From: Microbulbifer sp. YPW1
GTDB taxonomy: Bacteria > Pseudomonadota > Gammaproteobacteria > Pseudomonadales > Cellvibrionaceae
Assembly: GCF_013367775.1 (NCBI RefSeq)
Contig: NZ_CP055157.1
Span: 3,856,001-3,920,000, forward strand
Length of the DNA stretch: 64,000 bases
Reading direction: 5' to 3'
The translations under genes were made by a program, and so were the position numbers. Of this stretch, positions 1-8,800 are shown in pieces (position 1 is the first letter of the stretch; each line of letters begins with the position of its first letter). The notes under the pieces were generated by a model. That model made no database searches and was not told the origin of the DNA. It worked only from the letters and a program-made list of their open reading frames with translations.

Positions 1-1655
1 AGGGAGGCAATGGCTGTACGCGCTTCCTCATCATCGACCCTGTCAGGGCAGGCCAGCGCCATTGGGTGAACCTTGATGTGCTCGTTGACGATAAACTCCA
101 TGCGCGCAAGTCCAACTCCGTCACAGGGCAGTGCACTCAGGCGGAAGGCCTGCTCGGGGCTACCGAGATTGATCATCATTTTTGTCGCTGTCTGCGGTAC
201 CTGATCAAGCTCTACAGTGTTCACCTCAAAAGGTATTTCACCCTGGTAAATCCGCCCGACATCCCCCTCGGCGCAACTGATGGTCACTTTTTCACCGTCT
301 GATAGTGCGTGCTCATCACCAATACCGACGACAGCGGGAATCCCGAACTCGCGGGCCACGATGGCGGCGTGGCAGGTGCGGCCGCCGCGTTCGGTGACCA
401 GTGCCGCGGCCCGGCGCATCGCGGGGCCCCAGTCGGGACTGGTGCTTTCCGCGAACAGTATTTCGCCTTGCTGGAACGACGCTAATTGTGCGGCATCGGT
501 GACCCGCCGCACCTTGCCCGTGCCAATACCGGTACCGATGGCGCGTCCGCTCGCACGCAGGGTGCTCTTGTCAGGCTTGTGAGGAAAGTGGTAGCGCTTT
601 AACTGGTTCCGTGGCTTTTGAGATGCGACGGTCTCCGGCCGTGCCTGTAACAGGTAAAGCTGGCCGTCATCACCATCTTTTGCCCACTCCAGATCCATGG
701 GGCAGGGGGCGCCGCGCTTTTTGCTGTAATGTTTCTCCGCGGTGATGGCGTAGTGTGCAAGGGTGAGAATCTCGTCGTCGCTCAGGCTGAAGCGTTTGCG
801 ATCTGTTTCCGATGTTTCAATGTTGTGTACGGCCTGACTATTCAGATCCTGGTCACAGACCATGGTCTGCTGCTTGGCCCCCAGTTGCCTGCGCAGTACA
901 CAGCGGTACCCGGCCTCGTAGGTGGGTTTGTGTACATAAAATTCATCCGGATCGACCGTGCCCTGCACGATATTTTCCCCCAGCCCATAGGCAGACGTGA
1001 CAAACACTACATCGCGGAAGCCACTATCGGTATCCAGGGAAAACATTACGCCACTGGACGCCATATCCGCTCGTGCCATTTTCATCACAGCGATCGCCAG
1101 TGAGACCTTGAAGTGATCGTAGCCGTTGCGCTCGCGATAGCTGATCGCGCGGGCGGTAAACAGGGAGGCGAAGCAACGCCGGCAGGACTCAAGCAAGCCA
1201 TCGCAGTCACCGATATTCAGGAAGCTGTCGTGCTGTCCCGCAAAGCTGGCGTCCGGTAAGTCTTCCGCGGTAGCGGAACTGCGCACGGCGAGGCGCAAGC
1301 CATCGCCATATTCCTCACACAACCTGGCATAGGCATCGCGGATTTCCCGGATAAGGGTTTCGGGAAGGCCGGCCGCGTACACGATTTCACGGGCCTGGCT
1401 GGCGATCTTGTCCTGTTCGTTATTGTCGGCACCAGAAAGCCCCGCCAGTAGCTCGCGCAATGGCTTCCAGGCACTGGCATTGTCGAGTATCGCGCGATAA
1501 GCATTGGCATTGATCGCAAATCCATTGGGCACGCGTATGCCGTGCGGAGTAAGCGCGCGATACATTTCCCCTAGGGAGGCCGTCTTGCCGCCGACATCGG
1601 CAATATCATCGAGCCCGATATCCTGGAACCAGCGGATGTAGCGATGCGCTTGCAT
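1..1655 (-). CDS. ppsA: Phosphoenolpyruvate synthase, C-terminus beyond window
   Basis: Converts pyruvate, ATP and water to phosphoenolpyruvate, AMP and phosphate, the entry step of gluconeogenesis. The frame is open from ATG 1655 to the window edge, giving the first 551 or so residues of a protein that is usually about 790. The N-terminal ATP-grasp part begins with ADVGGKTASLGEM near residue 20 and carries LAVRSSATAEDLPDASFAGQ. The phosphohistidine domain has GGRTCHAAIVAREFGIPAVV, with the catalytic His at about residue 429. The PEP/pyruvate barrel is only begun. GGAAGG lies 10 nt before the ATG. The gene diverges from the stress-protein gene at 1892 across 236 bp. A role in reversing glycolysis fits the nearby gap and pfkB. 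Pyruvate phosphate dikinase is less likely, because the motif wording matches PpsA. Confidence 0.93.
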   Translation of the reverse strand, partial: MQAHRYIRWFQDIGLDDIADVGGKTASLGEMYRALTPHGIRVPNGFAINANAYRAILDNASAWKPLRELLAGLSGADNNEQDKIASQAREIVYAAGLPETLIREIRDAYARLCEEYGDGLRLAVRSSATAEDLPDASFAGQHDSFLNIGDCDGLLESCRRCFASLFTARAISYRERNGYDHFKVSLAIAVMKMARADMASSGVMFSLDTDSGFRDVVFVTSAYGLGENIVQGTVDPDEFYVHKPTYEAGYRCVLRRQLGAKQQTMVCDQDLNSQAVHNIETSETDRKRFSLSDDEILTLAHYAITAEKHYSKKRGAPCPMDLEWAKDGDDGQLYLLQARPETVASQKPRNQLKRYHFPHKPDKSTLRASGRAIGTGIGTGKVRRVTDAAQLASFQQGEILFAESTSPDWGPAMRRAAALVTERGGRTCHAAIVAREFGIPAVVGIGDEHALSDGEKVTISCAEGDVGRIYQGEIPFEVNTVELDQVPQTATKMMINLGSPEQAFRLSALPCDGVGLARMEFIVNEHIKVHPMALACPDRVDDEEARTAIAS

Positions 1656-1701
1656 ATGAAATTGACCTTCCGAACTTGTCTCTATTTTCAACCTGGATTG
1701 C

Positions 1702-1711
1702 GATGATCATC
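1702..1711. promoter_or_regulatory. Short palindrome in the ppsA/usp divergent promoter region
   Basis: GATGATCATC is a perfect 10-bp palindrome between the divergent ppsA and usp genes. It does not match the Fnr/Anr consensus (TTGAT-N4-ATCAA). It may be an operator half or chance. The rest of 1656-1891 shows no clear promoter boxes. Confidence 0.2.
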
Positions 1712-1891
1712 TCTCATTCTGACCATAGCCGAGCTAAGCTGAATGCGCGTGCTGATTTCCCGCTTTTCTCGCTATCAGTGCCCCGAAGTCATTGAGTCAC
1801 CCAGATTCAAATAATACGGCCGGTCACGGCCCCTTTATCTGTAAACGCCTATCCATAACGTCAGTAAGCCGCGCCTGTCGGGGGAACAGCT

Positions 1892-2881
1892 ATGCCGTTT
1901 AAACATATCCTATTGCCACTCGATAGCTCTTCACTTGCCGAAGAAGCTGTCGCACATGCCATCACCCTGGCCCGCAGCAGCGGGGCGGACATTCACCTGT
2001 TACATGTGCAGAAATCGCCCTCCCATTCTGATGAGCACTGTACAGACCCGGTGGAGTGGCGTTTGCGCAGGGCGGAATTACGCAGTTATCTCAAGGGGCT
2101 CGCCGATCAGATTGCCGAGCAAAAAATTGAAGTGACGCTTTCCATCGTCGAAGGCCGCCCGGCAGAGCAGATTGTCGAATACTGTGAAGAACACGATATC
2201 GACCTGATTGTGATTACCGCGTTCGGCAAGGGAGGTATCAGTCGTTTCGACTTCGGTAGCACCGCACAGAAAGTACTCAGTGGCTCCGGACGCTCGTTTA
2301 TGGTGGTGCGCCCGGTGGGAACGCCGGTGGGCGAAGGAGAGACCGACTACCAGCGGATTCTGATCTCCATGGATGGGTCTCCGCGCTCAGAGTGGGTTGC
2401 CTGCCAGATTGCCACGCTGATGCGCGGTCAGAAGGTGGAGATAATCCTGTTGCAGGTAATCGCGATACCGGAGATGCCTCGACGTATGCCCATTACCAAG
2501 GAAGAGCATGCGACGCGGGAAAAGTTCGTGGAGTGTAACCGACGCGCCGCCGAGGCCTATCTGGAAGAAATAGCACGGCAGCTGAGGAACGGCATCAAGG
2601 TTACGCCGCAGCTACAGATTGCGCAGAATATCGCAGAACACATCTATGCGACTGCGGCCCGGGAGAAGGTGGACCTGATCGCCATGAGTGCCCACGACTG
2701 GCAAAGTGGGGCCCAGCAGGTCACCGGCACAGTCTGCCACACCGTAATGTGCCAGAGCGATCTGCCGGTGCTGGTCTTTCAGGATCTCCCGGAAGCCCAG
2801 CTACAGGCATTGCGCACTGGTGCCCATATTTGTGAAATTCGTCATCCAACACTTTCTAACGACAGCTCAGCCCAACAATGA
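1892..2881 (+). CDS. Tandem-domain universal stress protein (UspA family)
   Basis: A 329-residue cytosolic protein with two UspA domains, about residues 1-147 and 150-305. Each starts with a beta strand reading (K/R)ILLPLDSS or RILISMDGS. Domain 1 retains a nucleotide-binding-type loop (GKGG, then GST near residues 112-125). Domain 2 has a weaker version ending in TGTVCHTVM. Family members bind ATP or AMP and are induced by starvation, hypoxia or respiratory arrest, but no enzymatic role can be read here. The stop codon overlaps the ATG of the glucan synthase gene (ATGA at 2878-2881), so the two are almost certainly one transcript and translationally coupled. The partnership with PEP synthase, PfkB and a hydrogenase suggests a low-energy stress role, which is inference. 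Confidence 0.92.
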   Translation: MPFKHILLPLDSSSLAEEAVAHAITLARSSGADIHLLHVQKSPSHSDEHCTDPVEWRLRRAELRSYLKGLADQIAEQKIEVTLSIVEGRPAEQIVEYCEEHDIDLIVITAFGKGGISRFDFGSTAQKVLSGSGRSFMVVRPVGTPVGEGETDYQRILISMDGSPRSEWVACQIATLMRGQKVEIILLQVIAIPEMPRRMPITKEEHATREKFVECNRRAAEAYLEEIARQLRNGIKVTPQLQIAQNIAEHIYATAAREKVDLIAMSAHDWQSGAQQVTGTVCHTVMCQSDLPVLVFQDLPEAQLQALRTGAHICEIRHPTLSNDSSAQQ

Positions 2882-5800
2882 AACTGCGACGCGGAAATAC
2901 CGATCGAATCGGTCGTGCGCGCAAGTTTTTTTCGCGCCGAGCACCATCCCAAAAATCTTCGAGGCATAAGCCAACACCGGTCCCGGAAAACGCGAACGAG
3001 CATCTCCAGGATCGCACGGAAGAAATAGCGGCCCTTGCGAAGCGCCATCGCCACCTGATCAGTGAGCGCGAGAAGTTCCCGCTCAAATCCTATCTGCGAC
3101 ACCTGGAAGCCGACTTTCAAACGGTATACCGGCAACTGGCCGCCCGTGTAGAAGCGGGAGAAAAGGGGACCCGCAGTGAAGAGTGGCTGCTGGACAACCG
3201 TCATGTGGTTCAGGAAGCGCTCGAAGTGGTGCGGGAGTCTGTACCGCCGAAATACCTCAAGCAGCTACCGAAGATCGCCGGTGAAAACGAAAATACGGAT
3301 CTGCGGGTCTGGTCCCTGGCTACGGCACTGGTGGGTGAAGTCAGGCAGCCACTGGACCTAGAATCTGTTCACCATCTGGTCGATCAGTACCAGGAAGAGA
3401 CCATCCTGACCACCGGTGAGCTTTGGGCGCTGCCGGCAGCACTGCGCCTGAGCCTGCTGCAGAAACTGGCAGACTGCGCGGAAGAATCCCTGAAAACAAT
3501 CGCGCAGCAGGAGGAACCGGAAAGCGTCGGTATCGCCAGTGCGATTATCAGCCTGCGAGAGTTACGTACCTATGATTGGCGTCACTTTGTCGAATCCCTG
3601 AGCCGGGTTGAGCGAATTCTGGAGACGGATCCGGCGGGTGCCTATATCGATATGGACTTCGCCACCCGCGACCAGTACCGGGGCGTCATCGAACAGCTGG
3701 CGCGGGGCAGTGATACCGCCGAACACCGTATAGCCCAGCGTGTGGTTGAGCTCAGTGATCAGGAGACGGATGACAGCCGGCGGCGACATATCGGTTATTA
3801 TCTAATCGCCGAGGGGCGGCCATCGCTCGATGCGGCGGTCAATTTCAAGCCGGATTTTCAAAGACGGGTACAGCAGAAGGTGTTGCACAACGCCTCCACC
3901 GTCTACTTCTCCACCCTGGCATTCTTTTCTATCCCGCTGCTGATCGCACTGGCGGTCTTCCTACTCGTCAGTGATGTATCTATCGTACTGACGTTGCTCG
4001 CGGTTGCCATCGCCGCTGTGCCAGTCGTGGGTATTGCACTGTCATTGGTCAACGGGCTGATTACCCACAGTCTGCATCCACACAAATTGCCCAAAATGGA
4101 CTTCCAACACGGAATACCGGACGCGTGCCGAACCGCGGTGGTGATGCCGGTGCTGTTTGCCGATTGTGATGACGTTGAGCGGATTCTCCAGTGCCTGGAG
4201 ATGAACTATCTGAACAATGATGACCAGCAATTGGCCTACGTGATACTCAGTGACTTTGCCGATGCCGAGAGCCAGGCGGTTTCCGGTGACGAGGCGCTAT
4301 TGCAGTTCCTGACGGACGCCGTCGACGCACTGAATCAGCGTTACAGCGTGGAAGGCGGACGGCAGCCATTCCTGTTACTGCACCGGGAAAGGAACTGGAA
4401 TGCGGCGGAAAAGTGCTGGATGGGGTGGGAGCGCAAGCGCGGAAAACTGGTTGAATTCAACCGGCTGCTGAAAGGACACGAGGATCATAGCTTTACCACC
4501 CAGGTTGGAGATTTTGATCAACTAAAGGGTGTTCACTTTGTTATCACCCTCGATGCAGATAGCCATATGCCGCCAGCAACGGCGGCGCGGCTGATCGCTA
4601 CCATGGCACACCCCCTGAATCGGCTGGTGATCGACACCGAAGGTCGGCGGGTCATCGCCGGGCACGGATTTTTACAGCCCAGGCTCGAGATTGATCCTGC
4701 CGGTGCAGAAGAAACCGTGTTCAGTGAGATCTTCTCTGGTGATCGCACGGTAGACCTGTATACCCACGCGGTTTCCGATGCGTATCAGGATCTGTTCGGG
4801 GAGGGTATTTTTGCCGGCAAGGGTATTTACGATCCGAGGGTATTTTCACAAACACTCGCAGGGCACCTTCCGGAAAACACCATTCTGAGCCACGATTTGC
4901 TGGAAGGGGCGGTGGGTGGTGCGGCACTGATTTCCGATGCCGTGTTTTACGAGCAGTACCCCCCCAATCTCCTTGCGCTGCTGAAGCGATCCCATCGCTG
5001 GATTCGCGGGGATTGGCAGCTACTTCCCTGGCTGCGCAAGCGGGTCACATTGGATAGTGGTGAAAAGGTAGCCAACCCTCTACCCGTCATTCAACGCTGG
5101 AAAATCCTCGACAACCTGCGCCGCAGCCTGGAAGCCCCGGCGTTACTGGCCCTTTTTGTTGTGGCCTGGTGCGGCTTGCTGCCCGGTAGCCCACTGGTGT
5201 GGACGCTCGGATTGCTGCTGGTTTCCGCAGTGCCTGTCTGGTCGGAGCTGCTTTCGATATTGTGGCAAACGTTGGCGGATCTGCGGCGAGCACCACTGCG
5301 ACTGCGCAGCGCACCCGCCGTATTGCAACAGCGTGTCCTGCACTGGCTGATGTCTCTGGCCATTCTGCCGGTACAGGCGCTCAATGCGCTGGATGCCATC
5401 ATTCGCACGCTGTTCAGGCTGGGGATTTCACGTCGCCACCTGCTGCAGTGGACCTCTGCGGCACAGGTCAATCGTTCAGTCAGTACGGGCCTTCCGAGCA
5501 GTCGGCGCTGGCGTGCGCTATGGATCGCACCCGCGCTCGCTATTGGACTGATCGTCTGGCTAATTTGGTCGGAACCAGCAAGCCTGCTTGCCGCCGGACC
5601 GTTTCTCATCGCCTGGTTGCTGTTGCCAAAGTTGATTCGCCACATCGATCAGCCGCGTAGCTTTGAAAACCAGCAACTCGGGGGGGGCGACAAGCGAGAC
5701 TTGCGCCTGCTCGCGCGGCGCACCTGGTACTTCTTCGAGCATTTCATGGGCCCCGATGATCACTGGCTGCCACCGGACAATTATCAGGAAGAGCCGGTTG

Positions 5801-8800
5801 CTGTTCTTGCCCGCCGTACGTCGCCGACCAATATCGGGCTGGGAATTTTGTCCAACCTCAGTGCCTATGATTTCGGGTATCTCGACCTGACCCAGCTTCT
5901 CGCTCGGCTGAACAATACCTTCGATAGAATGCGGGGGCTCGAGCGCTATCGCGGCCACTTCCTCAACTGGTATGAAACCCGCGAACTCCACCCGTTGAAT
6001 CCGCGCTATGTGTCGACGGTGGACAGCGGCAACCTGGCGGGCAGTCTGTTGACGCTGGCGAGTGGTCTCGAAAATTTGGACACCGCTCCCCTCAACGGTC
6101 GTCAGCTGGTGCTGGGGATCGCCGATACACTGGGGGTCGTCGGTGAAACCCTTCAGTCGACAAATCCCGAAGCGACACCCACGGAAGTGCGCGAAATCAC
6201 TGCCCAGATTACGCTGTTACGCGAAAGACTCGAGATCAGGGCGGATGAGGACTCATGGTGGGAGATCATCGATGATATTTACGAGCGCGATGTGCCAGCA
6301 TTGCACGAACGGGTGCTCGCGCTGATTGAGCGAGATGAGAGTTTCAGTGCGGAATCCCTCGGTCGACTGCGTCACTGGCTTGATGAACTGCACCAGCATG
6401 CGGTTGCCGCGCGGCGCTATCAGGAAAACCTGGAGCCCTGGTTGCGGCTGATGAAAGCGCCCCCGGTGGCGTGTCGAGAACAGGGCAGCCAGGCTGCGGA
6501 AAGCTTTCGTGCGTTGGCACAGATCCTTGATGGCCCGATCACACTGAAAACCCTGGAACAGACATGCGCGCGTGCCGCACAGCAATTGCAGGGATTGAAT
6601 GCGGACCTTGCCGCCGTCAGTGAGGCGCAACGAAGCAGCGCAGAAGCCTGGAGCAAGAGGCTGGGCACTGCACTGATGATCGCCCAGGAGAATGCCGTTA
6701 TTTACCGCAAGGACCTGCACCGGCTGGCGGCCCGAGCTCGGGAATGGGTGCATGAAATGGACTTCGCCTTCCTGTATGACAGCCAGCGGCATCTTTTCCA
6801 TATCGGCTATAACGTCAATGACGCCTCTCTCGATGCGAACTACTACGATCTGCTGGCATCGGAATCCCGTCTTACCGGATTTATTGCCGTAGCCAAGGGG
6901 GATGTGCCGGCTCAGCACTGGCAGTATCTGGAACGTCCTTTCCGGCGCATCCGTCGCCGTGTGGTGTTGATGTCCTGGAGCGCCACCCTGTTTGAATACC
7001 TGATGCCGCGGTTGATGATGGAGACCCCGGACCACAGCCTGATAGGCCGAGCCTGTCGCAGTGCGATTGAGGTGCACAGGGAATTCGCCGATCGCTTCGG
7101 GGTGCCGTGGGGCATTGCGGAATCCGGATTTTACGAATTGGACAGCCATCTCCACTATCAATACCGGGCGTTCGGCGTACCGGGTATCGGTTTCCGCCGG
7201 GATCTTGGCGAACGACTGGTAATCGCGCCCTATGCCTCGATGATGGCGCTGCCGTTCTGCGCGGACAAGGTCATCGAGAACCTGGGTCAGATACGCAGCC
7301 ATGGCGGTTACGGGCAGTTTGGTCTGCACGAGGCCATCGACTTCGGACGCACCGCCAAGCCGGCGCCGCGCCGCGCGCGCACGGTGCGCTCCTATATGAG
7401 CCACCACCAGGGCATGATCCTGCTGGCGATCAATAATTTCCTGCACGACGACGTCATGTTGCAGCGTTTCCACAGTGATGTGCGTATTGCCGGCCTGACG
7501 CCGCTATTGCATGAGCGTCTGCCGGCAGCGCCGCCGGCACTGAAACCCTGGAAGCGTCCGGGGGTCGTGCGCACCTTCCATGCAGAGGTCGTACTGGATA
7601 CGTGGAACGCCGAACCCGCCCGAGCCTACCCGCAGTACAATCTCCTCGCCAACGGTCACTACTCACTGGTAGTGGCCGCAGATGGCGCTGGCGGCAGCTA
7701 CTGGGACAATATCGCCCTGACCCGTTGGCAACCAGATCCAACCCTCCATCAATGGGGCCGCTTCTGTTACGTACGTGATCTCGACGACGATGTGCTGTTC
7801 TCGGTGGGACTGGCTCCCTGCGGGGGCGATGCCAACCGCTGTACAGCGTCTTTTTCGCCACAGGGTGTCGAATTGCAGCGCCGCGAAGCGGAATTATTCT
7901 GTCGCCTGCACATCGCCGTCAGCTCACAGCACGATGTCGAAGCACGACGCCTGGTCATCAAGAACGAGAGCAACCGCGAGCGACACCTGCTGCTGGCAGA
8001 CTTTGCCGAGGTGGTACTGGCGCCGGAGCGCGAAGACCTGCGACATCCCGCTTTCGCCAAGCTGTTTGTCGAGAGCCAATATCTGCCGGAAGAGCAGGTG
8101 ATGATTTACCGTCGGCGGCCTCGCGGTAGTAACGAGAAACCCATTTACATGGCAGTGAGTGTGTTGGTCCAGGCCGACGTACGTCACCACCTCGGCTGGG
8201 AAACGGATCGCACACGCTTCCTCGGTCGTGGCGGATCGCCGGTACGGCCTCAGGCAATGGCCGCAGGCCTGTCAGGCTTCACCGGTATGACCGGCCCGGT
8301 ACTGGACCCGGTGATTGCCGCAGCGCAGGAAGTGAGGGTGCCCCCCCAATCGGAAATTGAGGTGGTATATCTCACCGGTGTCAGCAAGTCCCGGCAGGAA
8401 CTGCTGGCAACATTGCGCGCTTACCGCTCTCGCCCCAAAGCGCGCTGGGTATTTGATCTCGCGCGTATGCAGACGGAGCAGGAGCTGCACAATCTGCATA
8501 TCACCGCCGGTGCAATGCGCTGGATGATGGAACTGTTGTCAGTAGTACTGGCGCCGCTTGGTGGCCTGCGGGCGCCCTCCAGGGTACTGGCGCAAAGTCA
8601 CCATATTCAGCCCGGCTTGTGGAGCCGGGGAATCTCCGGTGATAACCCGATCCTGCTGGTACATATCACCAGCGAACAGGAAATCGATTTCGCGGAGTCA
8701 ATTTTACAGGCGCATACCTACTGGTGTGGACGGGGAATTGCCGTTGATCTCGTCATCATTGACGAAGAGTCTGCGGGTTACGAGCAGCAGACCCGAGACC

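Noticed and set aside
1786..1810. TTGAGT-N7-ATTCAA upstream of the Usp gene looks like an Fnr half-site pair.
   Set aside because: The spacer is 7 instead of 4 and one arm position mismatches, so it does not fit the consensus.
6253..7473. A 406-codon open frame on the minus strand inside ndvB.
   Set aside because: The glucoamylase-like domain of ndvB is intact on the other strand, and the minus-strand product shows no family features or start signal.
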